Positions 14,626 through 23,326 of a stretch of 64,000 nucleotides of DNA are shown piece by piece (position 1 is the stretch's first letter; every line of letters starts with the position of its first letter). The DNA is taken from positions 1 through 64,000 of the forward strand of contig NZ_WTVN01000023.1 in assembly GCF_012910905.1 (NCBI RefSeq). The letters run 5' to 3'. Both the position numbers and the translations under genes were made by a program. The stretch comes from Aromatoleum toluvorans. Its GTDB lineage: Bacteria > Pseudomonadota > Gammaproteobacteria > Burkholderiales > Rhodocyclaceae. The notes below the pieces were generated by a model. It was not told where the DNA came from and made no database searches. It saw nothing but the letters and a program-made list of their open reading frames with translations.

Positions 14626-17196
14626 TCAGTTCTGGCAGCCCGAGAGGTCGGACATCCAGTCCTTGCCGCCGTAGCTCGGGGCGCCGCAGCTGGTTTCCGT
14701 CCATTGCCCGCTCGCCTGCCAGGTGCGGATGCGCAGCACGGCCGAGTTGTAGTACGGGGCGATGGTCTCGGTGCTGGTGCTCGTGCCGCCGGCGGTATCG
14801 TTGCCGACCGGCGTGCAGCCGGTTCCCTTGCCGCCTTCGGGCCCGACGCACTCGAGGTTCACGAGGAAGGCCTTGTTCTTCCAGCCGTGCGGCACCGCGA
14901 TATGGCAGCGCATGCACGGACGTGAGCTCTTCGTCGTGAAGGAGTGCGACGCTTCCGTTGCAGAGCCGTCGAAGCCGCTGTTCGCGTTCGGGTTGTGGCA
15001 GCGCCCGCAGATACCGCCGCTGGCGTTGCCGTCGCGTGTTGCACTCGGCGTGACCGTGAGATCCCACACGCCCTTCAGGATGAAGTTGGCCGAGGAGCCG
15101 TGCGGCCCCTGCACGGCAGCGAGGTTGGGCGCGTTGGTGGGGTCGCTGGGTGTCGTGCCCTGGGTCCACGAGCCGGTGTGGCCATGGCAGTCCGAGCAGT
15201 GCATCGTCTGCACGCCGACGTTGGCGTCGCGGAAGGGCGGGCGGAAGTTGTCCATGCTCGTGCCGGAACGCGTGCGTTCGGCGACGTCGCGTCCCGTCGG
15301 CCAGATGACCGGGTGCCAGGAGCGATGGTTGTTGCCGCTTGTTCCGCCGCCGACCGGCGAGGTGCCGTTGGGGTCGCAGTCGAAGCCGCCGCAGGCCGTG
15401 CCGGCATTGCCCTGCTCGCCCTGGTCGCCGCCAGAGCTGGGGGGATCGGTTGCCTTCACAGCCGAGAATTCCGCGGCGACGTTGGTGTATGTCGACATCC
15501 CGTTCGTGCCGCTCGCCGTGCCGCCGGTGTAGCTGCCGAGCGAGGGGAAGCTCGTGCCCGCGCCGTAGTCGGAATGGCATTTGAAGCACAGCTGGTATTC
15601 GCGGGTCAGGTAGGGATTGGTGCGCGCAGTGTCCACGCTGGCGCCCGGGTCGCCACGCTTGACAGTGTAGCTTGCCGGTCGTTCGGGAAAATCGGTGGCG
15701 GTGGATACCGAAGCTGCGGTCGGTTCGACGCCCCAGGTGCCGCGCAGCGCTCCCGACGCGATGTTGCCGCCGACGCCGCCGGGCACGTGGGTGCGGCGCG
15801 TGGCTGCACCCGCGCCGTTGAACAGCGCGTTCTTGATCACCCGGTGCGGGTTGTGGCAGTCGGTGCATTCGACGTGGCGGTTCGCGTGATTGCCCGCGCC
15901 GAGCAGGGCGCGCTGCTCGATGAAGTCGGCTCCGCACTTGTTGTTCGTGCCGCTGCAGTCGATGAAGGTGGCGTCGTTGAAATTGCCGCCGATGTCATGC
16001 TTCTCGGTGCCCGTGATGGGCATGGTCTTGCGGCCCGGCGTCGTGAATTCGGTCTTGATGTCGGGCACCCCGGTGGTGGCGGTCATCGTCGGGACCCCCT
16101 GGAGGATGCTCGCGGTCGTGGTGGTGTGGCACTGGTAGCAGGTTTCCTCGATGGCGGGATTGCCGCCCGCCTTCGGCGTCGAGGTGCTGTCGGTGCCTTC
16201 GCGCAGCAGGCGGCGCGAGCCCGGCACGGTGTGGGTGTCGTGGCAGTTGAGGCAGCCGGCTTCCCACACCTTGGTGCCGGTCGGGAACTCGCGTTGCGTT
16301 GCTGCCGTTCCCTGGTATGCATAAGTGGCGACACCGGGGTTGGCGTGAACCGAGTTCGACCACGCGAGGTAGGGGGTGCCTTGCGAATCCTTGTTGCGGT
16401 CATGGCAACCGAGGCAGATCTGGTCGGTCGCCGGGTTGAAGGTGGTGCCGGCACTGGCGGTTTTCTGGAAGCGGTTCAGGCGCAGGAACTTGCTCGCGTC
16501 GAGGTGCGGATCGTGGCAGCTGGTGCATTGCACCTTGCCCTCGTGGTCGAGCGGCAGCATCGGTTTGTTGCCGGGCGTGCGGATGCCCACGATCGTCTTG
16601 CCGCCGGCGGAATAGGGGGGCGTGCGGAATTCGCCGTCGCGGGTGGCGAGGGTGCTGTTGAAGGTGAAGGAGATCGGATGATCGTTGGTGAGGTCGGTGC
16701 CGAGGTTGCGCGTGAAGCCGGTCGTGCTGTCGGTCGTCGGCATCTTGCTGTCGACCGTGGTGCCGACCATGGAGACGGTCTTACCGGTGCCGCTGCCGGG
16801 CGAGTTCGCGACGGCGCCGAGCGCGAGCGTGCCGTCGTGGCAGGACAGGCACAGCTTGGAGGCACCGCCGGGCTGGCCGATCGAGCCGTTCAGGATGTCT
16901 TCGGCGTCGAGCGAGTTCGACGTGTAGGGCGTGTAGGTCGCCGTCGACAGCGCGCGGTTCCACAGCGGGCCGGGGGCGGTGGCGTTGGCGGCGTGCGGCG
17001 TGTGGCAGAAGACGCAGATCTGGTCGGTGCCGCTCGCGCCGGTCGCGGCCTTCACCGGGCCGGGGCCGGTTGCCGACAGGTTGTGCTTCGTGCCCTTGAT
17101 GTTCGCATTCGTGTTCTGCGCCGGCGCCAGCGCGCCGTACCCGAGCAGGGCTGCTGCGACGAGCATCAGGGCATGGAATCTCGGGAAATTCTTCAT
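14626..17196 (-). CDS. Exported 11-heme c-type cytochrome (doubled CXXCH family), copy 1
   Basis: An 856-residue protein starting at MKNFPRFHALMLVAAALLGY, with a signal peptide cleaved near APAQN. I count eleven CXXCH motifs: CVFCH, CLSCH, CTSCH, CLGCH, CLNCH, CYQCH, CTDCH, CFKCH, CSDCH, CGRCH and CMRCH. Many sit in the CxxCHTPH/CHDPH/CHNPH context of doubled-CXXCH cytochromes. Long Gly/Thr/Ser-rich linkers separate them. No outer-membrane lipobox is seen, so it is periplasmic or released. It lies 64 bases after the radical SAM gene and 24 before resB. It is a clear paralog of the cytochrome at 20494-23088, with matching heme order. Likely an electron conduit or multiheme oxidoreductase; the electron donor and acceptor are not apparent. 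Confidence 0.95.
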   Translation of the reverse strand: MKNFPRFHALMLVAAALLGYGALAPAQNTNANIKGTKHNLSATGPGPVKAATGASGTDQICVFCHTPHAANATAPGPLWNRALSTATYTPYTSNSLDAEDILNGSIGQPGGASKLCLSCHDGTLALGAVANSPGSGTGKTVSMVGTTVDSKMPTTDSTTGFTRNLGTDLTNDHPISFTFNSTLATRDGEFRTPPYSAGGKTIVGIRTPGNKPMLPLDHEGKVQCTSCHDPHLDASKFLRLNRFQKTASAGTTFNPATDQICLGCHDRNKDSQGTPYLAWSNSVHANPGVATYAYQGTAATQREFPTGTKVWEAGCLNCHDTHTVPGSRRLLREGTDSTSTPKAGGNPAIEETCYQCHTTTTASILQGVPTMTATTGVPDIKTEFTTPGRKTMPITGTEKHDIGGNFNDATFIDCSGTNNKCGADFIEQRALLGAGNHANRHVECTDCHNPHRVIKNALFNGAGAATRRTHVPGGVGGNIASGALRGTWGVEPTAASVSTATDFPERPASYTVKRGDPGASVDTARTNPYLTREYQLCFKCHSDYGAGTSFPSLGSYTGGTASGTNGMSTYTNVAAEFSAVKATDPPSSGGDQGEQGNAGTACGGFDCDPNGTSPVGGGTSGNNHRSWHPVIWPTGRDVAERTRSGTSMDNFRPPFRDANVGVQTMHCSDCHGHTGSWTQGTTPSDPTNAPNLAAVQGPHGSSANFILKGVWDLTVTPSATRDGNASGGICGRCHNPNANSGFDGSATEASHSFTTKSSRPCMRCHIAVPHGWKNKAFLVNLECVGPEGGKGTGCTPVGNDTAGGTSTSTETIAPYYNSAVLRIRTWQASGQWTETSCGAPSYGGKDWMSDLSGCQN

Positions 17197-17260
17197 AACC
17201 TTGCGGTTGATGCGGGTATCAGGGCGCATCCGTGAATGCGAAACGGATAATGCTAAACGA

Positions 17261-18853
17261 TTATGGTATCGGTGCGAAGTTGCGCGGCTCGGCGCCGGCC
17301 TGCACCTTGAGGTCGCGGCGCGTGGCGTTGACCTTGCGCAGCATCTGCTTGACCGCTTCGGGCATGCGCTGGCCGGCGGCCATCTCCTGCATCTGCCCCG
17401 AGAGGTAGGAGTGGTTGATGAGGATGTCGAACACCGCCAGCATGAACTCCTGCTTCCACGAGGACAGCTGGTCGAGGTTCTGGAATTTGTGCATGAAGAA
17501 GTTGCGCGAAGCGCGGCCGAGTTCGCGTTCGACTTCCTCGAGCGTCATGGCGTCGGGTTTGACGACGGGCTGGACGAGGTTGTACTTGCTGTAGTCCTTC
17601 GTCGCGACGTGGGCCTCGAGTTGCGGGTAGAGGTCCGCGTAGGGCCATGGCGCGATCGCGAGGAAGAAGGCCATGTCGGGGTTGTAGAGCTTGGCGAGCT
17701 CGACGGCTTCCCTGAAGGTTTCGGGCGTGTCGCCCGGCATGCCGAGCACGAAGGAGGTCTCGGAGACGATGTCGGAGCCGTTGATGATCTCGATCGCGCG
17801 GCGCGAGTCTTCGGCCTTCGAGCCCTTCTTGAAGAGGTCGAGCGTCGCCTGCTGACCGGCCTCGACGCCGACGTAGATGTGCTCGACGCCGGCTTCGGCG
17901 TAGCGGTCCATGATGTCCGCGTCGCGCACGATGTCGTCGACGCGGGTTTCCATCAGGAGGCGCACGCCGGGTTTGCGCTCGATCATCAGCTCGAGGATGC
18001 GTTCCCAGCGGGCGCGGTCGAGCGTGGGGATCTCGTCGGCGAGCATCGCGACCTGCACGCCGTATTTCCGGTGCAGCATCTCGATTTCCGCGACGAAGTT
18101 CTCGGCGCTGCGCGCACGCCAGCCGCGGCGCCAGAAGAGCTTCTGCGAGCAGAAGGAGCAGTCCTGCTGGCAACCGCGCGCGGAGGACACGATCGCCAGT
18201 CGCGCGTCGTTCTTCGCGCGGTACTTGTAGATCGGCCACTCGACGAGGTCCCACGCCGTCGGCAGCGCGTCGAGGTCGCGGATGAAGGGCGCCGAGCGCG
18301 TCGCGATGACGCCGCCGTCGCGCCAGAAGGCGAGGCCGGCGACCTTCGCCGGGTCGTCGCCGGCGTTGAGGCAGTCCAGCAATTGCGGCAGCGTGCGTTC
18401 GCCTTCGCCGCGCACGACGAAGTCGATGGCGTCGTGGTCGATGCGCAGCATCTCCTGGTAGCAGAAGGTGGCGTGCACGTTGCCGATCGCGGTGACGATT
18501 TCCGGATCGATTTCCTTGGCGAGGCGCAGCAGCCTGGTTGCTGCGACGATCGCGGCGGTGAAGGCCGAGGTGCATACGACGTCGGGGCGGAAGTCCTCGA
18601 GGCGCTTGCGGATCTGGTCCTCGTCATGCCACAGGGCCATCGCGTCGTAATAGTCGACCTCGTAGCCCGCTTCGCGCAGGGAGCCCGCGATGTAGACGAA
18701 ACCGACGTTGAGCCAGGTGCCGGCCGATTCCACGACCCCCGAGTGATAGGGCACGGTGACGAGCGCGACGCGCTTGATCCTGCGCTGGCGCGGCACGACC
18801 GGGGCGGTGCGCGGCGGGGGGACGAAGGTGATCGGGGAGGCTGCGTTTCCCAT
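17261..18853 (-). CDS. B12-binding-type radical SAM enzyme
   Basis: A 530-residue protein. The N-terminal half (about 28-200) is a cobalamin-binding-like domain with IGNVHATF at 123-130 and VRGEGERTLPQLL. The radical SAM half has the cluster motif C228-QQD-C232-SF-C235. Later motifs are VGVEAGQQATLD and FVLGMPGDTPETF. It belongs to the BchE/HpnR-like branch, whose members methylate or cyclize lipids, pigments or peptides. I chose the ATG at 18853; a TTG four codons upstream is possible. It is the first gene after an FNR-type promoter and precedes the 11-heme cytochrome by 64 bases, so anaerobic coexpression is expected. The substrate is unknown. Confidence 0.92.
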   Translation of the reverse strand: MGNAASPITFVPPPRTAPVVPRQRRIKRVALVTVPYHSGVVESAGTWLNVGFVYIAGSLREAGYEVDYYDAMALWHDEDQIRKRLEDFRPDVVCTSAFTAAIVAATRLLRLAKEIDPEIVTAIGNVHATFCYQEMLRIDHDAIDFVVRGEGERTLPQLLDCLNAGDDPAKVAGLAFWRDGGVIATRSAPFIRDLDALPTAWDLVEWPIYKYRAKNDARLAIVSSARGCQQDCSFCSQKLFWRRGWRARSAENFVAEIEMLHRKYGVQVAMLADEIPTLDRARWERILELMIERKPGVRLLMETRVDDIVRDADIMDRYAEAGVEHIYVGVEAGQQATLDLFKKGSKAEDSRRAIEIINGSDIVSETSFVLGMPGDTPETFREAVELAKLYNPDMAFFLAIAPWPYADLYPQLEAHVATKDYSKYNLVQPVVKPDAMTLEEVERELGRASRNFFMHKFQNLDQLSSWKQEFMLAVFDILINHSYLSGQMQEMAAGQRMPEAVKQMLRKVNATRRDLKVQAGAEPRNFAPIP

Positions 18854-18894
18854 TATTCTCGGCAAGCAGGCGTGTCGGGGGCAAAATGCCGGCG

Positions 18895-18936
18895 ATAGTA
18901 GGCGAGCGCGCCGCCTCGGCGCTTGACATATATCAA
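18895..18936 (-). promoter_or_regulatory. FNR/Anr-type class II promoter of the radical SAM-cytochrome operon
   Basis: TTGACATATATCAA at 18923-18936 matches the FNR consensus TTGAT-N4-ATCAA at 9 of 10 positions. On the minus strand a -10-like TACTAT lies at 18900-18895. The two centers are 32 bases apart, exactly the geometry of class II FNR promoters with the box at -41.5. That puts the start near 18888, 35 bases before the radical SAM ATG. The whole operon is probably induced at low oxygen. Confidence 0.7.
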
Positions 18937-19006
18937 CGGCATTGCCGATGGCGTAGCGGGGCCGCGCACGGGGTTGGCCCGTGCGCGGGGAAGTGGCGGA
19001 CGAGGA

Positions 19007-20377
19007 TCAGCGGGCAGGCGAGCTGGCCTCGGCCGCTGCGGAACCTTGCGGGAGCGGATTGGCGAGCATCTCCTCGCTCAGCTCGTCGCAGGGGCAGACG
19101 GGCGGCGTCATCGGCAGCGGCGCGGGCAAGGCATGGTCGGCTACTGCGGGCTGGCGTGCGCGGGCGAGGCCCATCTTGAAGCGGATCGAGAAGTTCACGT
19201 AGGCCTCGAGGAAGCGGAAGATCCGCTTGTCGCCCATCGGGCCGACCGGCCGCTCGCTCGGCAGCGGTGCGACCTTGCCGTCGACGATTTTCGCGCGCCC
19301 TACGATCTGGAAGCTGCCGTCGTGGTCGACGTAGCCGAGGTTGTCGGTCTGCACGGCCAGCACGGTCGGCAGGTTGGCGAGGTCATAGTGGCGCAGCAGG
19401 CCGACCTGGCCGGGGGGCAGCGGTTGCAGGTCGTCGAGGCCGACGGCGGCGACGCGCGCCCACGGCGGGGTGAGGCGGCGGCGCTGCGATGTCCGGCCCT
19501 GGACGGCGGCGCGCAGGGTGTCGTCGAAGTAGTTGGTGGCGCTCTCGGCCATGCCGAGCACATTCACGCAATGCGAGGCCGGGATGCCGAGGATTTCTTC
19601 GGCGAGGCGGAAATAGTCGTCCTGCGTGAGTTCGCCGAAGCGCCCGCGGTAGCCGCCGCCGTCGCCGATGCGGCTGCCGGCGGGCAGGCGGAAGCGCAGG
19701 CTGCGCGCCTTGCAGGCGTTGAAGAAATACACGAAGGCGGAGGTCGACCCGATCATCGCGAGCGGGACGCCGGTGGCTTCGGATTGTTCCAGTGCCGCGA
19801 TCAGGCCCTTGATGTCGAGGCCCGAGTAGTCGAGCAGGAAGCGGCTGTCAGGGGTGCCGAAATGGCGGCGCGTCTCGTCCATGCCGACCGCCATGCCCAT
19901 CGACGGGGCCATTTCCGGGCTGGGGGCGAGGATGAGGATGCGGCAGCGCTGGCCGCGGGCGAAGTCGGGGAAGAGATAGGCCCCGGTCATCGTGCGGTTG
20001 GCGGTGAGGATGAGCTCGCGGCCGATGTCGTCGCGGAAGATCTGGCCGCGCCGGTTCGCCGTCGTGCCGCTGGTGATCTGCGCCATCACCGCCTGTTCGG
20101 GCGGGAAGGACGTGACGATGGCGGTCTTGAAGCTGTCGGTCGGGAAGGCGGGGATCTGGCGCCAGTCGGTGACGTGGGTCGGAGTGATGCCCTTGGCTTC
20201 GCAGAACTCGCGGTAGGGCGTATTGCGCTCGAACTGCCAGGCGAAGATTTCCGGTGCGAGTTCGTCGAAGGGACTGCGGTCGGCGTCGACGCCGGCGGCG
20301 ATCATCGTGCGGATGCGCGCGGCGAGGCGCTCGCGCACGGGGTCGGGCTGGATGTCGGGAGTGGCGTTCGGAGTCAT
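19007..20377 (-). CDS. LuxE-like acyl-protein synthetase
   Basis: A 456-residue protein of the LuxE/acyl-protein synthetase family within the adenylate-forming superfamily. The ATP-binding motif is AQITSGTTANRRGQIF; later come DYSGLDIKG, GMAESATNYF and LLRHYDLANLPTVLAVQTDN, ending with a long low-complexity tail. The family activates a fatty or other carboxylic acid as acyl-AMP and transfers it to a thiol or protein. No luciferase or LuxC/LuxD is present, so bioluminescence is not implied. It lies between the two 11-heme cytochrome genes, upstream of the B12-type radical SAM gene, and has its own FNR-type box. It may prepare or attach a modified acyl or aryl group. Confidence 0.85.
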   Translation of the reverse strand: MTPNATPDIQPDPVRERLAARIRTMIAAGVDADRSPFDELAPEIFAWQFERNTPYREFCEAKGITPTHVTDWRQIPAFPTDSFKTAIVTSFPPEQAVMAQITSGTTANRRGQIFRDDIGRELILTANRTMTGAYLFPDFARGQRCRILILAPSPEMAPSMGMAVGMDETRRHFGTPDSRFLLDYSGLDIKGLIAALEQSEATGVPLAMIGSTSAFVYFFNACKARSLRFRLPAGSRIGDGGGYRGRFGELTQDDYFRLAEEILGIPASHCVNVLGMAESATNYFDDTLRAAVQGRTSQRRRLTPPWARVAAVGLDDLQPLPPGQVGLLRHYDLANLPTVLAVQTDNLGYVDHDGSFQIVGRAKIVDGKVAPLPSERPVGPMGDKRIFRFLEAYVNFSIRFKMGLARARQPAVADHALPAPLPMTPPVCPCDELSEEMLANPLPQGSAAAEASSPAR

Positions 20378-20411
20378 CTGGGGCGCGCGGACGACAAAAA
20401 AAGTCCGCGCA

Positions 20412-20453
20412 CTCTAGCAACAGTTGCCGCGCCACCGGTTGACGAGGATCAGG
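20412..20453 (-). promoter_or_regulatory. FNR/Anr-type class II promoter of the LuxE-like gene
   Basis: TTGACGAGGATCAG at 20440-20453 matches TTGAT-N4-ATCAA at 8 of 10 positions. A minus-strand TAGAGT at 20417-20412 lies with its center 32 bases from the box center, the same spacing as at 18895-18936. This predicts a start near 20405, 28 bases before the ATG at 20377. The -10 match is only 4 of 6, so the support comes mainly from the repeated geometry. Confidence 0.55.
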
Positions 20454-20464
20454 CGTAATCGATG

Positions 20465-20494
20465 CGGCATATGCCGATCATGCCCGATCCGGGC
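20465..20494. other. Palindrome and small hairpin behind the second cytochrome gene
   Basis: CGGCATATGCCG at 20465-20476 is a perfect 12-base palindrome. GCCCG-ATC-CGGGC at 20482-20494 is a 5-base-pair hairpin touching the cytochrome stop codon. No U-run follows, so neither is a typical intrinsic terminator. They could be a transcription-end structure or an operator just upstream of the FNR-type promoter of the LuxE-like gene. Confidence 0.35.
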
Positions 20495-23088
20495 TAGGGC
20501 GGACTCGAACAGGTGTTGGTCATCCAGTCCCTGCCGGTCGCCGGGTTGGTGTTGTTCGTGGTGTTGCCGTTGCTGGCCGGGATGCGGTCGGCCGCGGCCT
20601 TGACCGACGAGCCGCAGTCCGAGTCGGTCCACTGGGCGTTCTGCTTGAAGTTCACGATCTTCAGTTTCGCCCGGCGGTAATAGGGGCCTTCGCTATAGTT
20701 GTCCGCGCTGCCGCTGGTCGCGACTTCCTTGCTGCCGGTTTGACCCGCTTCGGGGCCGACGTCGTTCAGGTTCACTAGGAAGGATTTGTTCTTCCAGCCG
20801 TGCGGGACCGCCACGTGACACCAGTTGCAGCGCATGCTGCCGACCTTGTTGCGGTGTACGCTGTGGCCATCGCCTTTGTCAGTGTTGAACCCGGTTCCGC
20901 CAGTGGTGCCGGCATAGCGGTTCACATCGTGACACCTGAAGCACAGCCCCGAGGTGTCCGGGCTGCCGGTGCTGGAGTTGTACGGCCCCTTGAGCAGGAA
21001 GTTGTTGGTCGAACCATGCGGCCCCCACGGGTTGGGGCTGGTCGGCGTGATCGTGTTGGCGGCAGTGGCGTTGCCGTGGCAGTCGGTGCAGTGCATGGTG
21101 TTGGTGCCGACGCTGGCGTTCCACGGCGCGAGCCAGGCGTTCGCGTTCATGTTGTTGCGCTGCGAGACGGTGCGCCCGGTGCTGTTGATCACCGGGTGCC
21201 AGGAGCGGTGGTTGCCGGTGTTGTAGGCGGCACCGGCACCGGCGTCGCTGCCGAGCGGGCCGGGCGCGCCCTGATGCGCGAGCGGTGCCTGGAATTCGCG
21301 TGCCTGGTTGGTGTAGCGCGTGTAGTTGTTCCTTTCGGTCACCGCGCTGCCGGAGGTGGTGCCGGGTGCGCCGAGTTCGGGGCGCTTGAGGCCGCTCGGA
21401 TACACATTGTCATCGGGATAGGCGTAGTCGGAATGGCACTTCAGGCATACCTGGTATTCGCGCGTCACCCACGTGCTGGTGACGGCGGTGGCGGCGCCCT
21501 GTCCGCCGTCGCCGACCTTTTCGGTGTAGCTGTTGGGCAAGGCGAAGAAGCTGCGCAGGGCGTAGACCGGTTCGACCCCGAAGGCGCCGCGCAGGGCGCC
21601 CGATGCGATGTTGCCGTTGGCGCCGCCCGGAACATGGGTGCGCTGGTCGACGCCGGTGAGGTTGAACACGCTGTTGCGCGTGACACGGTGCGGGTTATGG
21701 CAGTCGGTGCACTCGGCGTGACGGTTGTTGACGTCGATCTGGCCGAGCAGCGTGCGGTCCTCGACGAAGTTGTGGTCCTTGATGTCGTGCGTCTCGACCC
21801 CCGATTTCTGCTCCGTGGTCGTGATCGGCATGTGCTTGTTCGCGGTACTGAAGTCGCTCTTGATGTTCGGGACGGCGCCGGTGGCCGTGCCGATGATGCT
21901 CTCGGCGGCCGGCGAGTGGCACTGGTAGCAAGTATTCTCGATCGCGGACGCGGAACTGGGCGCGGCCGTCGAGCCGGGCATGAAGCTGCCGACGCCGGTG
22001 CCGACGGGGGTGCCGCTCACGCCTTCGCGCAGCAGGCGGCGCGCACCCTGCACGGTGTGGGTGTCGTGACAGTTGAGACAGGCGGCCTGCCAGACCTGTG
22101 TGGTCGTCGGGAATTCGCGGCGGTTCGCGGCGTCGAGCTTGTACACCTCGTCACCGATCGTCTGCGACGCGTGCGAGGATTGCGACCACGCGGTGCCGAG
22201 CTTGTCGTGGCAGCCGAGGCAGATCTGGTCGGAGGCGGCATTGAACGCGCCGCCTGCCGGATTGGCGGTCTGGAAGCGGTTCAGGCGCAGGAACTTGGAG
22301 ACGTCGAGGTGCGGGTCGTGGCAGGTCGTGCACTGCACCTGTCCCGCTCCGGCGGTGCCGGTTGGCTGTAGCGGCAGCAGCGGCTTGTAGCCGGAGCTGC
22401 GGATGCCGATCACGGTGCCCGAGGCAGGGGGGTGGCGCTGTTGCGCGTCCATGCGCCGCAGTTCGCCGTCGGCCGCCGCCAGCGTGTCGTTGAAGGTGAA
22501 GGAGATCGGGTGGTCGTTGCGCAGGTCGATGCCGAGGTTGCGTGTGAATCCGGAGGTGGCGCCCTGCGGCCCGGCGGGCATCTTGCCGAGGTCGGTGCCG
22601 CTCATCGTGATCGCCACGTTCTTCGTGCCGCCCAGCACGCCGACGGTGCCGATCGCCATCGTGCCGTCGTGGCAGGACAGGCACAGCTTGGAACTGCCGC
22701 CCGGCTGAGACAGCGCGCCGAAGATCGTCTGGGCGTCGAGCGAGTTCGAGGTGTAGGGGGTGTAGGTCGCGCTGGACAGCTCGCGGTTCCACAACGGCGC
22801 CGGGGCGGCCGCATTGGCGGCGTGCGGCGTGTGGCAGAACACGCAGATCTGGCTTTCGGAGGCCGCCTTGACCGTGCCCGAACCGGAAGTGGACAGGTTG
22901 TGCTTGGTATTGGAGATCTTCGACTGCTGGGCGGTCGCGGGAGCGATGCAGACGACCGCGAGGAGGGCGAGTGCGGCGATGTGCAGGGCGCGCAGCACGC
23001 CCCGCGCAGCCCCGGTCCGGTGCGCGGGGCGGCTTGCCCGTGGGGGCGGTGCGCCAGCGAAGGTGCCTGCGTTGCCGGGCTCGTTCAT
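20494..23088 (-). CDS. Exported 11-heme c-type cytochrome (doubled CXXCH family), copy 2
   Basis: An 864-residue paralog of the cytochrome at 14626-17196, with eleven CXXCH motifs in the same order: CVFCH, CLSCH, CTTCH, CLGCH, CLNCH, CYQCH, CTDCH, CLKCH, CTDCH, CFRCH and CNWCH. The signal sequence (VLRALHIAALALLAVVCIAP, cleavage near ATAQQ) is preceded by an unusually long basic N-region of about 30 residues. A GTG start at 22998 would give a standard signal peptide. Shared blocks such as YTPYTSNSLDA, NDHPISFTFN, HVPGG.GNIASGALRG and HGWKNK.FLVNL show that the pair arose by duplication. No FNR-type box is visible in the 238 bases upstream, so it may be expressed differently from copy 1. Confidence 0.95.
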   Translation of the reverse strand: MNEPGNAGTFAGAPPPRASRPAHRTGAARGVLRALHIAALALLAVVCIAPATAQQSKISNTKHNLSTSGSGTVKAASESQICVFCHTPHAANAAAPAPLWNRELSSATYTPYTSNSLDAQTIFGALSQPGGSSKLCLSCHDGTMAIGTVGVLGGTKNVAITMSGTDLGKMPAGPQGATSGFTRNLGIDLRNDHPISFTFNDTLAAADGELRRMDAQQRHPPASGTVIGIRSSGYKPLLPLQPTGTAGAGQVQCTTCHDPHLDVSKFLRLNRFQTANPAGGAFNAASDQICLGCHDKLGTAWSQSSHASQTIGDEVYKLDAANRREFPTTTQVWQAACLNCHDTHTVQGARRLLREGVSGTPVGTGVGSFMPGSTAAPSSASAIENTCYQCHSPAAESIIGTATGAVPNIKSDFSTANKHMPITTTEQKSGVETHDIKDHNFVEDRTLLGQIDVNNRHAECTDCHNPHRVTRNSVFNLTGVDQRTHVPGGANGNIASGALRGAFGVEPVYALRSFFALPNSYTEKVGDGGQGAATAVTSTWVTREYQVCLKCHSDYAYPDDNVYPSGLKRPELGAPGTTSGSAVTERNNYTRYTNQAREFQAPLAHQGAPGPLGSDAGAGAAYNTGNHRSWHPVINSTGRTVSQRNNMNANAWLAPWNASVGTNTMHCTDCHGNATAANTITPTSPNPWGPHGSTNNFLLKGPYNSSTGSPDTSGLCFRCHDVNRYAGTTGGTGFNTDKGDGHSVHRNKVGSMRCNWCHVAVPHGWKNKSFLVNLNDVGPEAGQTGSKEVATSGSADNYSEGPYYRRAKLKIVNFKQNAQWTDSDCGSSVKAAADRIPASNGNTTNNTNPATGRDWMTNTCSSPP

Positions 23089-23326
23089 CGTCTGTCAGAT
23101 GTGCGTTTGACCTGTGGGCTGCCCGCACGCCGTCGAAGGCCGGACTGCATCAGGTAGTCCCGTATCGACGCCGCCTCGGGCGTGCAAGTCCCGTCGGGCT
23201 GTGACGGTTCGTCGCGCATGCTTGCGCGAGACTTGCTCCTTTTGGATGATTATCGAGTACGGCGAGGTGAATGCAAAGCGCTGAAACGTATCCTTTTTGC
23301 AGGCGATGCGCCGCCGGGGGCGGCTT

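Noticed and set aside
12770-15937. One 1055-codon minus-strand frame covering SUMF1-B and beyond
   Set aside because: Only the last 282 codons are real (SUMF1-B). The rest is an out-of-frame reading of resB and the cytochrome.
19007-20377. Bioluminescence function from the LuxE-like protein
   Set aside because: No luxA, luxB, luxC or luxD is present, and LuxE-like acyl-protein synthetases occur in many non-luminous pathways.
20385-20411. Hairpin with an A/T-run loop in front of the LuxE-like gene
   Set aside because: GCGCGGAC and GTCCGCGC pair well, but the T-run is in the loop rather than after the stem, and the predicted start lies within the arm, so neither terminator nor attenuator fits.
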